A stretch of DNA of 42,351 bases. Source: an uncultured Bacteroidales bacterium (GTDB lineage: Bacteria; Bacteroidota; Bacteroidia; Bacteroidales; F082). Positions 1 to 7,846 of this stretch are shown here, one piece after another. Under the pieces are notes generated by a model. The model did no database searches, was not told the DNA's origin, and saw only the letters and a program-made list of their open reading frames with translations. Location of the stretch: assembly GCA_900318465.1 (NCBI GenBank), contig ONKQ01000043.1:1-42351 (forward strand). Reading direction: 5' to 3'. Every line of letters begins with the position of its first letter. Position 1 is the first letter of the stretch. The translations under genes were made by a program, and so were the position numbers.

Positions 1-97
1 ATACAATCAAGTCCGTTGACTCGAAAAACAACCTATAAAAGACTAATTTTCAATTATTTCAAAGAACTCTTGACCCGTTTTTACGGGACAGCAATGA

Positions 98-466
98 AAT
101 CTTGATCATAAAAAACGTCATGAGGAACTTGATTTGGTTTGCAAATATTCACCAGAAGAATATCCAACATACGCTAATTATGATGCAATAGAAGTATCTA
201 AAACTTCGGACATCCCATACGATTATTTTGGGATAATGGGAGTCCCTCTAACTTTTCTTGATAAATATTGTCCAGAACAATTTGAAATTATAGGTCAAAC
301 GCAGGGAGATTCTGGAAAGGAGTTAGGACTATCTCCATATCCTCGCGAACTTAAAAAACTGAATAATAGTCTCAGGGATGGCCAACTCTATTACATGAAA
401 AATGGCTATCCAGAGAAACCTTATGCAAGAATCTTAATCCGTAACAAACACCCTCAAAAACCATGA
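98..466 (+). pseudogene. C-terminal remnant of an EcoRI-type adenine-specific DNA methyltransferase
   Basis: The frame reads NLDHKKRHEEL, then EEYPTYANYDAIEV, then GIMGVPLTFLDKYCPEQFEI and ends in YARILIRNK. These are the conserved C-terminal blocks of the EcoRI-type N6-adenine methyltransferase family (PF13651). The catalytic N-terminal part is missing: an in-frame TGA at 95-97 lies directly before the homology, and bases 1-97 do not encode the expected preceding WFT-type segment in any frame. The only possible initiators are a TTG at 134 or internal ATGs, so about 110 residues at most could be made, with no methyltransferase fold. It overlaps the next gene by ATGA (463-466), which implies the two were a translationally coupled methyltransferase/nuclease pair. 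It is richer in A+T than the downstream gene. Family assignment is from recognised motifs; the decay is seen directly. Confidence 0.7.
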
Positions 467-1587
467 TGACAATTAAACAAATAGAAGTGACCGTAGGTGA
501 AATCACCAAAGGCTATGTGAACAACGACGAGCAAGGCGTTAGAGGCTATGACGGATTGCTCGACATTCGCCCGCCTTATCAGCGCGAGTTCATTTACAAT
601 GAGAAAGAACAACAGGCTGTGATTCATACCGTGCTGCAAGGTTATCCGCTCAATGTGATGTATTGGGTGAAACGTAGCGAAGATGCGGAATGTCCATTCG
701 AGGTGATGGACGGCCAGCAGCGCACACTCTCACTCTGTGAATATGTGGCTGGCAAGTTTTCGTATGACTTCAAGAACTTCTTCAACCAGCCCGAAGACAT
801 CCAGAAACGCATCCTCAACTATCCGCTGACCATTTACGTTTGCGAAGGCGAGGCGTCGGAAAAACTGGAATGGTTCAAGACCATCAACATTGCAGGAAAG
901 CCGCTCAACGAGCAGGAAATCAACAATGCCATTTTTGCAGGGCCTTTCGTCAGCGATGCCAAGCGGCATTTCTCCAAGACCAACAGCGGTGCGGCGCGGT
1001 TGGGTAAAGACCTCGTCAACGGAACGCCCATCCGTCAGGATTTCCTGAAAGTGGCTTTGGAATGGATGGCCGAACACGAAACGCGGCAAGGGCATCGCCA
1101 GACGGTGGTAGGATATATGGCCACACACCAACACGACCCAAACGCCAACAACCTTTGGACGTATTTCCAAACCGTGCTGAACTGGGCCATCACCAACTTC
1201 GACATGAAAAAGTTCAAGAGGATCATGAAAGGCTTGGACTGGGCTTGGCCTTATGACAAATACGGTTCCGAGACTTTAGACACGGCTGCCCTCGCAAAAC
1301 GGATCTCGGAATTGATGCGCGACAGCGAGATACAGAAACCGTCGGGCATTATCCCATACGTCTTGACGGGCGACGAGCATTATTTGGATTTGAGGGCATT
1401 CCCTGAAGACATCAAATTGGCGGTTTGGGAGAAACAAAACCATATTTGCCCTGACTGTGGCAGAGAATTCGATTTTGAATTTATGGAGGGCGACCATATC
1501 ACCCCATGGAAAGACGGGGGAAGAACCGTCATCGAGAATTGCGCGATGCGATGTAGGGAATGCAACCGCAGAAAAGGCGCGAAATAA
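463..1587 (+). CDS. DUF262 / HNH endonuclease domain protein
   Basis: A 374-residue protein. The N-terminal DUF262 (ParB/GmrS-like) domain carries YQREFIYN at about 39-46 and the DGQQR nucleotide-handling motif at 83-87. The C-terminal HNH nuclease has CPDC at 329-332, DH at 344-345, the PWKDGG turn, N359 and the second CxxC at 364-367 followed by NRRKG, so the ββα-metal site and its zinc knuckle look intact. DUF262-HNH proteins occur as modification-dependent (GmrSD-like) restriction enzymes and in phage defence. This one starts inside the stop codon of an EcoRI-type methyltransferase remnant, which suggests it was the nuclease partner of that enzyme. The chosen ATG at 463 is the coupled start; a second ATG follows immediately at 466. 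Function as a restriction nuclease is inferred from domains and context. Confidence 0.85.
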   Translation: MMTIKQIEVTVGEITKGYVNNDEQGVRGYDGLLDIRPPYQREFIYNEKEQQAVIHTVLQGYPLNVMYWVKRSEDAECPFEVMDGQQRTLSLCEYVAGKFSYDFKNFFNQPEDIQKRILNYPLTIYVCEGEASEKLEWFKTINIAGKPLNEQEINNAIFAGPFVSDAKRHFSKTNSGAARLGKDLVNGTPIRQDFLKVALEWMAEHETRQGHRQTVVGYMATHQHDPNANNLWTYFQTVLNWAITNFDMKKFKRIMKGLDWAWPYDKYGSETLDTAALAKRISELMRDSEIQKPSGIIPYVLTGDEHYLDLRAFPEDIKLAVWEKQNHICPDCGREFDFEFMEGDHITPWKDGGRTVIENCAMRCRECNRRKGAK

Positions 1588-1604
1588 CGTAGGGGCGGAC
1601 CCGT

Positions 1605-1688
1605 GTGTCCGCCCTTAATAATTATGTGTCCGCCCTTTATAATTACGTGTCCGCCCTGTTTATTATCATGTCCGTCCCCATTATTATG
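1605..1688. repeat. 21-bp tandem repeat, four copies
   Basis: Four consecutive 21-bp units start at 1605, 1626, 1647 and 1668, each beginning (g/a)tgtccg(c/t)cc followed by an AT-rich half such as ttaataattat. The first unit is preceded at about 1590-1602 by taggggcggaccc, the inverted partner of the unit head (gggcgga / tccgccc), so at least one GC-rich hairpin can form. The array lies just after the HNH gene stop. No spacer-like unique sequence separates the units, so this is not a CRISPR. Confidence 0.85.
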
Positions 1689-1704
1689 ATGTACATGGTT
1701 TATT

Positions 1705-1923
1705 GGGCGCACACATGGGTGCGCCCCTACACGACGACATGTATGCTGTTTAGGGCGCACACGTGGGTGCGCCCCTACACGTCGACATGTATTTTGTTTA
1801 GGGCGCACACATGGGTGCGCCCCTACATGATGACATGTATTTTGTTTAGGGCGCACACGTGGGTGCGCCCCTACACGATGACATGTATGTTGTTTAAGGC
1901 GCACACATAGGTGCGCCCCTACC
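1705..1923. repeat. 48-bp tandem palindromic repeat, about 4.6 copies
   Basis: Units start at 1705, 1753, 1801, 1849 and 1897 (the last partial), exactly 48 bp apart. Each contains gggcgcac, a 6-nt loop (acatgg or acgtgg), then gtgcgccc: a perfect 8-bp GC-rich hairpin, followed by ctacac-gatgacatgtat and ttgttta. Copies differ at only a few positions, with matching changes in the loop. The array lies between the convergent HNH gene and TonB receptor. With the 21-bp array it fills the 354-bp gene-free interval 1588-1941; I see no gene or promoter in that interval. The hairpins could block transcription read-through from both sides, but no clear T-tract follows them. Confidence 0.9.
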
Positions 1924-1941
1924 ATGCAATCCTATTTGTCC

Positions 1942-4371
1942 TTAAAACCTAACCGTCAAATTCCCCATAACGGTGAACCCTGCCATTGGGATGAAACCGA
2001 TTTGGTAATAACGATTGTCGTTGGGGTGGCCGTAGCTGTCGCAGATGGCTGAATACACCCAACCGCTGGCGGCGTAGCGTTTGTTGAAGATGTTGTTGAA
2101 GTTCACCTTGAAAACGGCTTCCTTGACGACTTTTTTGAAATTGAGGGTGTAGCCAAGACTCACATTCGACGTGGAGAAGGCCGGCAAAGAGCGGTCAAGG
2201 TTCTCGGTGTTGTCGAGATACATCCTTGAAACGTAGTTGGTGTGCCAAACGGCTTCGAAGCCCTTGTGATGGAAGGTGACGAAGCCATTGAGGATGGTCG
2301 AAGGCGAGAAGGCCAAGGTCGAGTTGTCGTAATGGATGACATCGTAGCCATCACCATCGTAGGCATTACCGTTGGCATCGGTGTTGCCTTCCCAGTCGTC
2401 CCAGTTCTCCACATGTTCGTCAAAGTCCTTGATTTTGTTTTGGCTCAAGGCAGCGTTGGCTTCGATGGTCAGCCAATTTGTGGCATTCACGCCCACCTGA
2501 AGCTCCACGCCCATTCTATAGGAGTCCTTGATGTTGGTGGTGAGGGCCTCGCCGATGTCGCTGACTTCACCAGTTTGAACGAATTGGTTGGTGTAGTCCA
2601 TGTAATAGAAGTTGGCACCGGCTTGCCAAACTTGGCCGTTGTAGTTGTAACCCAACTCATAGTCAAGGAGTTGCTCTGGAACGGGGGCAGGGTAGGAGCC
2701 GTTGTCGGTGAAGTTGTTGCGCTCTGGCTCGCGGTGGCTCATGGCAACCGAACCATAGACGTGATGATCGTTTTTGTTCCACGAGATGCCGCCTTTCGGG
2801 TTGAAGAAGTTATACTTTTCGTGAATGTTGAGCTCTTGGTTGATGAAAACCGTATCGTTCACTTTTACAAATTTATCATTGATTCCGTTTGTCTTGTAAT
2901 CGACATGGCGGTATTGCACGTCACCGAAGACGCTCCAATGCTCACTGATGCTGAAGGCGGCTTTCAGGAAGATGTTGCCGTCGAGCTTGTGGGCGTCGGA
3001 GTCGTAGTATTTGTATTGGCCGTTGACGAGATATTTGTCCGCAATGCCTTGGTTGGCGATGTAGGTGACATAGCCGTAGTGGTTGCCATTGAAGTTTTGC
3101 AGCGAGAGGCCACCGATGACGTCCCAACGCTCGTCAGTGTAGTTGGCGTTCCAAACAAGGCCATACGTATGTTGTGAGAGACCTTTTTTGCGAATGACAT
3201 TGGACTTGATAGATTTCCATTCGTCCTCGTCCTCATCGAACTTGAATTCATTGATACCAAATTTATCTGCCAATTTGTTGTTGGGACGGAACTCTTCGTA
3301 GTAGCCGTATCCGTAGGTGTAGTGCAAGGTGGCCGAGCTGCTCCAGTGCTCGTTGATGTCCCACGCGGCGGTCAATAGGTTGTGGTTTTGCCAGAAATTG
3401 TCGGTGGTGCGGTCCCAATACCTGCCGTCGTTAAGTTGGTAGCGTTCAGTGACGTAATGGCCGTTCTCGTCTTTCATGAAGTTGCCGTCTTCGTCGTAAA
3501 CAAGGTGCTCGTAAAGTGTATTGTATTGTCCCAAGCCCACGTTCCACATGTCGGCGTAGGTCTTGATGCCCGTGTGAATGCCGTAGGTGCCGTCCATGAG
3601 GCTCATGTCGTTGTCGCCCGCGGTCACGCCGTTCCAAGCCTGGCCGGTGTTTTCGAAATTGCCGATGTTCTTGTAGCGCAGTTGGAAGTTCTTGTTGATA
3701 TAAGTGATGCCGCCGTAATAGCTGCCGCTGCGTCCTTGGGTGCCGTGGATGAAGCCGTCGGTGTTGGTCTGGTGATAGGCACCGTCAATGATGAGGTGGT
3801 TCCACAACAGGCCTGTTGAGGCTTTTGCGCCGAAATTGAGCGTGTTGAATGAACCATAAGAACCTGTGATTTCGGCACTTGGTGCCAAAGAGGGTGCTGC
3901 CGTCGACAAGGCTATCGTTCCGCCGAAGGCACCGTCGCCATTGGTGGAGGTGCCCACGCCGCGCTGGATTTGCACCGATCTGAGCAGCGAGCCGTAACTA
4001 TTCATGTTGGCCCAAAACACGCACTGGTCTTCGGGCGAGTTGAGCGACACGCCGTCCAAGGTGACGTTGATGCGCGAGTCGCCGGCACCACGGATGCGCA
4101 TGTAACTCGTGCCAGTGCCCACACCGTTTTCGCTCCACGCGATGATGCCGGGGGTTTTGGCGAACAGGAAGGGCAGCTCCTGACCCGTTTTCGAGAAGTC
4201 GTTCAGTTCCGCCTTCTTGATGTTGGTGACGGCAAAAGGCGCGTTTTTCTGCACACGCACACCGCTGACTACCACTTCGTTAAGTGTTTCGACACGCAAA
4301 GTGTCGTTGTTTTGGGCATTCATGCTGACTGCAATGAACAATGCAGCGATACCAAAAGAAAATCTTTTCAT
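1942..4371 (-). CDS. TonB-dependent outer-membrane receptor, probably for thiamine or its phosphates
   Basis: An 809-residue outer-membrane receptor. Residues 1-20 are a signal peptide ending in NAQ. A TonB-box-like stretch (TLNEVVVSGVR) is followed by a plug domain with the conserved TPGI, MRIRGAGDSRINVTLDGVSL and QRGVGTSTNGDGAFGG motifs, and then a long aromatic-rich β-barrel ending in the typical C-terminal phenylalanine (NLTVRF). Substrate is inferred from the TPP riboswitch in its leader (4419-4507): in Bacteroidota such riboswitches commonly control thiamine-uptake receptors. The gene ends at convergent repeat arrays and no thiamine inner-membrane transporter or kinase follows it, so it appears monocistronic. 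Start ATG at 4371 is supported by the signal peptide and the riboswitch position. Confidence 0.9.
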   Translation of the reverse strand: MKRFSFGIAALFIAVSMNAQNNDTLRVETLNEVVVSGVRVQKNAPFAVTNIKKAELNDFSKTGQELPFLFAKTPGIIAWSENGVGTGTSYMRIRGAGDSRINVTLDGVSLNSPEDQCVFWANMNSYGSLLRSVQIQRGVGTSTNGDGAFGGTIALSTAAPSLAPSAEITGSYGSFNTLNFGAKASTGLLWNHLIIDGAYHQTNTDGFIHGTQGRSGSYYGGITYINKNFQLRYKNIGNFENTGQAWNGVTAGDNDMSLMDGTYGIHTGIKTYADMWNVGLGQYNTLYEHLVYDEDGNFMKDENGHYVTERYQLNDGRYWDRTTDNFWQNHNLLTAAWDINEHWSSSATLHYTYGYGYYEEFRPNNKLADKFGINEFKFDEDEDEWKSIKSNVIRKKGLSQHTYGLVWNANYTDERWDVIGGLSLQNFNGNHYGYVTYIANQGIADKYLVNGQYKYYDSDAHKLDGNIFLKAAFSISEHWSVFGDVQYRHVDYKTNGINDKFVKVNDTVFINQELNIHEKYNFFNPKGGISWNKNDHHVYGSVAMSHREPERNNFTDNGSYPAPVPEQLLDYELGYNYNGQVWQAGANFYYMDYTNQFVQTGEVSDIGEALTTNIKDSYRMGVELQVGVNATNWLTIEANAALSQNKIKDFDEHVENWDDWEGNTDANGNAYDGDGYDVIHYDNSTLAFSPSTILNGFVTFHHKGFEAVWHTNYVSRMYLDNTENLDRSLPAFSTSNVSLGYTLNFKKVVKEAVFKVNFNNIFNKRYAASGWVYSAICDSYGHPNDNRYYQIGFIPMAGFTVMGNLTVRF

Positions 4372-4418
4372 TTTTCAGTTTTTTAGTTTACCAAAATGTG
4401 AAGGGGAAATTTGAAAAT

Positions 4419-4507
4419 ATCCAATCCCTACGCCGGCATTATCCGGATCAGGTTAGAGGGTATGATCTCAGCCTTTTCATCTTGCCAAAACAAGGAAGGC
4501 ACCCCTT
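4419..4507 (-). promoter_or_regulatory. TPP riboswitch (THI element)
   Basis: On the minus strand the hallmark segments appear in order: GGGGTGCC (near 4505-4498), GGCTGAGATCATACCC (about 4474-4459), CCTGATCCGGATAATGCC and GGCGTAGGGA (ending near 4424). These are the conserved pyrimidine-sensor and pyrophosphate-sensor loops of the thiamine pyrophosphate aptamer. The aptamer lies about 50 nt before the ATG of the TonB receptor at 4371. No terminator hairpin with a T-run lies between them, so control is more likely at translation initiation or by another alternative fold. High TPP would lower receptor expression. Confidence 0.95.
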
Positions 4508-4521
4508 TGTTTTTCAGGGCG

Positions 4522-4555
4522 CAAAAATACGGTTTTTTTTCAAATGGTGAACAAA
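4522..4555 (-). promoter_or_regulatory. Promoter of the thiamine receptor transcript
   Basis: On the minus strand a Bacteroidota -7 box TATTTTTG lies at 4529-4522, with a TTTG -33 element at 4555-4552 and a 22-bp spacer. Transcription would start near 4514, a few bases before the TPP aptamer, so the whole aptamer would be in the leader. Confidence 0.6.
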
Positions 4556-4562
4556 AACTGAA

Positions 4563-5318
4563 TTAAAACTTCAGCCGTATCGAGACTTCCGACATGATGT
4601 CATGATGCTTGTAGTTCTCTGAAGGCACACGGCTGCGGTATTCGTAGGTGAACCCGAGGTCGAGAAACAGCATTTTCGAAAGTTGCGTCTGGAGTTTCGT
4701 CGAAGTGTTGATGATGTAGTCGTTAAAATCGAGCACGGAAGGCTGATAAAAGGTGAGATTCAACAAGGTTAGATTCTCGGTAAGTCTCTGCTTGAACTTT
4801 GGACGGATGGAAATTCGGTAGTTGTTGTTTGGTAAAACAGTTGCATCGGTGAAATCTGTCCAATCATATACAAAAGCTATACTTATGGAATGATCACTAT
4901 ATGAAGGTCTTACGTAAATCCTGTATTTGAAGCCGCCAAGTCCACTCATTTTGAGGTCGTAACCCTTATACTTGTTTATGAGCATCTCAAATGCAAGAAA
5001 CGGTGAGAACATCCCGTATTGCTTATAATCCAGCTTAATTCCGCCATTGATTTCAAAATTCGTCTCTTTCCATTGTTGTCCAACGTCATACCTGTCGATG
5101 AGCGAGCTGTAGAGAAGTTTGTAATGGAAATCGAGCGCAATCAGGCTGTCGTTGCGGTTGACTGAAGCGTTGTTGTTGAGGTTGAATGTGTTCACATTGC
5201 CCGTGTGAAGCGATGTGCCCAAGCCAAAATCGAAATCCCATTTCTTTTGTCCAAACAATTGGGTGGCACCGAGGATGAGTGTAATGGCAAGAAGGAACCG
5301 AAGTGATTTTAAGTTCAT
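4563..5318 (-). CDS. DUF481-type outer-membrane β-barrel protein
   Basis: A 251-residue protein with an N-terminal signal peptide (MNLKSLRFLLAITLILG, cleavage near LFGQ), then repeated amphipathic β-strands of the DUF481 / YdiY type: FDFGLGTSLHTGNVNT, FHYKLLYSS, NYRISIRPKFKQRL and a final strand ending SIRLKF with a C-terminal phenylalanine. The family is an uncharacterised outer-membrane barrel; the function is unknown. I place the start at the ATG at 5318: the ORF can be extended to 5351, but the extra 11 residues would overlap the upstream exporter gene and precede a clean signal peptide. It lies 11 bp after the exporter stop and is probably co-transcribed with it. Confidence 0.7.
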   Translation of the reverse strand: MNLKSLRFLLAITLILGATQLFGQKKWDFDFGLGTSLHTGNVNTFNLNNNASVNRNDSLIALDFHYKLLYSSLIDRYDVGQQWKETNFEINGGIKLDYKQYGMFSPFLAFEMLINKYKGYDLKMSGLGGFKYRIYVRPSYSDHSISIAFVYDWTDFTDATVLPNNNYRISIRPKFKQRLTENLTLLNLTFYQPSVLDFNDYIINTSTKLQTQLSKMLFLDLGFTYEYRSRVPSENYKHHDIMSEVSIRLKF

Positions 5319-5329
5319 TTTGTAACTTT

Positions 5330-6403
5330 TTAGAAACCAATGAAATAACAAACATAACCAATGAAGGCTGCGACCATTATGTTGACGATTTTCGCCTTGA
5401 CGAAACTGCGCTTGCTTTCGGCCAACAATGGCAACGAAGCATGTCCGTCCTGAGAAATCGAACTTGCCAACAGCACCGAAAACGGCACCGTACCTGTGGC
5501 AAACAGTGTGACAAACAACAAATGCGGCCCCGATTCAGGGATGATTCCGATGAGGACGGCCAACAGAATCATCCAAGGGATGTTGCTGGTAATCAGCTGT
5601 TCAAGCTGGAAATAATGAAGTCCGACTTGGATGAGGAGCAGTGCGCCGAAGGTCCAGAGGAAGATACTCAGGAAGTGCTTGCGGATGATATGCTCCCAAA
5701 GATGTTCCTTGATGATGTGTTCGCCTGCTGTGGCGATGAACCATAACACGAACAGGCTCACAACGGCAAAAATGAGGTTCATCCATTTCTCGTTGAAGAT
5801 ATTCAGTTGAGTATGAGCGGTTTCCTCGTGTTCATGCTCCAACATGCCGAAAGCCAAGGCAACAATGAACAGTATCACGCCGAGCAACAGGGCGATACGC
5901 TCTGCGCTGGCGTGTTTCATGTTGCGGAATGAGGATTTTTCCACGGTTTCGCTTTCCTCCTCATGGATTTGGTAGCCTTCTTCGCAGCCTTCGTGATGGT
6001 GGTGGGAGTGAGGTTTGGAGAATTTGTCCACCAAAAGCCCTGCACCAACGGCCACCACAAACAGAATCACCATCAATAGTAATGCTTGCTTGGGAATCAT
6101 GGCGAGCATGATGAAGGCTTCGTCGCCCGATGAGGCTATCATCATGGCAATCAACGCGCCGAAACTCAGCAACTTGTGCGAATACATCGACACAGCAGCA
6201 AAACCGCCCATGCAGCCTGGGATGATGCCCAAACCCGCGCCCAACACGACCTGCCCTAAGCGGTTTTGGCGCAGCTTCGTGAACCATTTTCCGTGCGAAT
6301 GGATGTTGACATACTCAATCATCAGCATCATGATGATCACTAACCCAGTGATTAAGATGCTGTTTCTCAGCACATCCAAAAACAAATCCAAAAAGTCGTG
6401 CAT
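5330..6403 (-). CDS. Putative 10-TM metal exporter (ArsP_2 / putative manganese transporter family)
   Basis: A 357-residue integral membrane protein of the PF11449 family (annotated as a putative 10-TM heavy-metal or manganese exporter). It has two similar halves: the first contains GAGLGIIPGCMGGFAAVSMY and SSGDEAFIMLAMIP, the second GIIPESGPHLLFVTLF and SISQDGHASLPLLAESKRSF, i.e. inverted-repeat-like transport motifs with acidic and proline residues inside membrane segments. A cytosolic linker around residues 130-150 holds a His/Glu-rich stretch (HSHHHHEGCEEG), a plausible metal-binding site. It shares a palindromic promoter region with rimM and is followed by the DUF481 protein. The metal is not identifiable from sequence. 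Confidence 0.75.
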   Translation of the reverse strand: MHDFLDLFLDVLRNSILITGLVIIMMLMIEYVNIHSHGKWFTKLRQNRLGQVVLGAGLGIIPGCMGGFAAVSMYSHKLLSFGALIAMMIASSGDEAFIMLAMIPKQALLLMVILFVVAVGAGLLVDKFSKPHSHHHHEGCEEGYQIHEEESETVEKSSFRNMKHASAERIALLLGVILFIVALAFGMLEHEHEETAHTQLNIFNEKWMNLIFAVVSLFVLWFIATAGEHIIKEHLWEHIIRKHFLSIFLWTFGALLLIQVGLHYFQLEQLITSNIPWMILLAVLIGIIPESGPHLLFVTLFATGTVPFSVLLASSISQDGHASLPLLAESKRSFVKAKIVNIMVAAFIGYVCYFIGF

Positions 6404-6412
6404 TACTTTAAA

Positions 6413-6444
6413 TTGAGTGGCAAAAATAATAATTATTATCTTTG
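6413..6444 (+). promoter_or_regulatory. rimM promoter
   Basis: A -7 box TATCTTTG at 6437-6444 and a TTG -33 element at 6413-6415 with a 21-bp spacer match the Bacteroidota sigma-ABfr consensus. It would drive the rimM-trmN6 pair, and possibly clpS-relA. The -7 box is one arm of the 6421-6444 palindrome shared with the divergent exporter gene. Confidence 0.6.
6421..6444. promoter_or_regulatory. 24-bp near-perfect palindrome with opposed -7 boxes
   Basis: Bases 6421-6444 equal their own reverse complement at 22 of 24 positions. The left arm read on the minus strand is TATTTTTG (a -7 box for the metal exporter) and the right arm on the plus strand is TATCTTTG (the -7 box of rimM), with the AT-rich centre ataataattattat. 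It can act as a bidirectional promoter, and the centre also resembles Fur-like metalloregulator operators. The regulator role is inference. Confidence 0.5.
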
Positions 6445-6468
6445 CCGCGTAATTAAAAAGACGCGAGA

Positions 6469-6553
6469 TTACGAGGCTTCGGTACCCCGATACGCCCCCG
6501 CAGTCCCGAAGACCAGAAGTCCCGAAGTCTCGTAGTCCCGAAGTCTCGTAGTC
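6469..6553. repeat. Dispersed hairpin repeat (copy 1), before rimM
   Basis: Contains a perfect 16-bp direct repeat, ccgaagtctcgtagtc, at 6522-6537 and 6538-6553, with further degenerate units upstream (cagtcccgaagaccagaagtcc). The left arm acgaggcttcgg at 6471-6482 can pair with ccgaagtctcgt in either unit with one G-U pair. The element lies between the rimM promoter and its ATG at 6562, so it is in the 5' leader. A related element is at 10372-10440. Confidence 0.7.
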
Positions 6554-6561
6554 AAAAAAAG

Positions 6562-7086
6562 ATGAAAAAAGAAGATTGTTTTTATTTGGGCAAGGTCGTC
6601 AAGACGCATGGCCTGAAAGGTGAAGTGACCCTCAAAATCGATGCTGACGACCCGTCGGCATACGTCAATATGAAGCATTTCTTCCTCGAAATCAACAAGG
6701 TACTGACACCGTTTTTCGTGGAGAAGATCACGCCGAATGGCGACAAGTTCTATGTGAACGTTCAAGATGTCAAGACGATTGAGATGGCGCAAAACTTGGT
6801 CGGGAAAACGGTTTACCTGCCGATGGAAATGCTCCCGAAACTCAGTGGAAAGCAGTTCTATTTCCATGAAATTGTGGGCTTTACGGTGGTCGATACTGAG
6901 AAAGGCGAACTTGGCCCTATCAGTGAGGTGCTCGAATACCCCACGCAGGCCATTTTGCAAGTGATGAAAGGCAAGAAGGAAATCTTGGTTCCCATCCTCG
7001 ACCAAGTGATTCAAAAGGTCGACCGCGACAAGAAAACACTGACGATAACCGCTCCTGAAGGACTGATAGACATGTACTTGCAATGA
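6562..7086 (+). CDS. rimM: Ribosome maturation factor RimM
   Basis: A 174-residue protein, the normal RimM length. The N-terminal domain has the family signature FYLGKVVKTHGLKGEVTL (residues 6-23). The second half carries the PRC-barrel: YFHEIVGFTVVDTEKGELGPISEVLEYPTQAILQV, then EILVPILDQVIQKVDRDKKTLTI. RimM assists 30S subunit maturation, binding S19 and the 16S head. It overlaps the following methyltransferase by ATGA (7083-7086), a translationally coupled pair. In many bacteria rimM sits beside rpsP and trmD; here it is paired with a tRNA methyltransferase instead. Confidence 0.95.
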   Translation: MKKEDCFYLGKVVKTHGLKGEVTLKIDADDPSAYVNMKHFFLEINKVLTPFFVEKITPNGDKFYVNVQDVKTIEMAQNLVGKTVYLPMEMLPKLSGKQFYFHEIVGFTVVDTEKGELGPISEVLEYPTQAILQVMKGKKEILVPILDQVIQKVDRDKKTLTITAPEGLIDMYLQ

Positions 7087-7793
7087 CCGATGCACGTCCT
7101 TTCCACTTCAAGCATTTCAGCCTCTACCATCATCGCTCGACGATGAAGGTGGGCACCGATGCCATTTTGCTCGGTCGCTGGGTGGAGGTGAAGCCTACGG
7201 ATGTGGTTCTCGACATTGGAACGGGATGCGGTCTGCTGCCCTTGATGTTGGCGCAAAAGGGTGTGTCTCAAGTGGATGCAGTCGACATTGACAAGGCTTC
7301 CATAGAAGAGGCGACCATCAATTTTTCGGCATCGCAATGGCGCGACAAGCTGAATGCCTATTGCTCTGACATCGTTGATTTCCAAACGGATAAGCAATAC
7401 GATTTGATTGTCTCCAATCCGCCGTTTTTCAACCGTTTTTCCAAATGCGAATCGGAGCGCAAAAGTCGGGCGAGGCATAATGATGTGACCTTGTCCTACG
7501 AATCCCTGTGCGCCGTGGTTGTCCGCCTATTGAAACCAGACGGACGTTTTGCCTTGGTGTTGCCCGTCACTGCTTCGATGGAGTTCTTGAAAGTGGCCGA
7601 AAAAAGCGGTTTGTTTCTGCACAAAAAGTTGAATATTATTCCAACAGAAGGGGATGTCTCCAATCGCGTCAATTTGGAATTACAGCTTTTCAAACCCTCT
7701 GAAATCCAAGAGGATAGTTTTTTGATTCGTTACAAAGACAAACGTTTTACGGATCAATACCACGAATATCTGAAGGATTTTTATTTAGGATGA
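7083..7793 (+). CDS. trmN6: tRNA1(Val) (adenine(37)-N6)-methyltransferase
   Basis: A 236-residue class I SAM-dependent methyltransferase. Motif I is VLDIGTGCGLLPLMLAQKG (about 42-60), followed by the acidic VDIDKASIEEA, and the N6-adenine catalytic motif NPPFF in YDLIVSNPPFFNRF. The N-terminus FHFKHFSLYHHRSTMKVGTDAILLG is characteristic of the YfiC/TrmN6 family, which methylates A37 of tRNA1(Val). The start overlaps the rimM stop, so the two proteins are probably made together. Family match is strong; the exact tRNA target is by homology. Confidence 0.9.
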   Translation: MTDARPFHFKHFSLYHHRSTMKVGTDAILLGRWVEVKPTDVVLDIGTGCGLLPLMLAQKGVSQVDAVDIDKASIEEATINFSASQWRDKLNAYCSDIVDFQTDKQYDLIVSNPPFFNRFSKCESERKSRARHNDVTLSYESLCAVVVRLLKPDGRFALVLPVTASMEFLKVAEKSGLFLHKKLNIIPTEGDVSNRVNLELQLFKPSEIQEDSFLIRYKDKRFTDQYHEYLKDFYLG

Positions 7794-7846
7794 ACCGAAT
7801 TTTTAAAATATTCCGTACTTTTACCCGTTTTTATGAAAACTGAACT

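Noticed and set aside
1-105. Short open reading at the left edge (ending AMKS) as the end of a gene
   Set aside because: Only about 34 codons are visible and I recognise no family; it may be real, but it cannot be supported.
1605-1923. CRISPR array
   Set aside because: The units are directly contiguous with no unique spacers, and there are no cas genes nearby.
1380-1925. Open frames with repeated 'VGAHPCVRPKQ' or 'FRAHTWVRPY' peptides on both strands
   Set aside because: They are translations of the 48-bp palindromic DNA repeat in frame (48 is a multiple of 3), with no start signal or homology.
2242-3177. 311-residue open frame on the plus strand
   Set aside because: Lies fully antisense to the TonB-dependent receptor and shows the valine-rich composition of an antisense frame; no family match.
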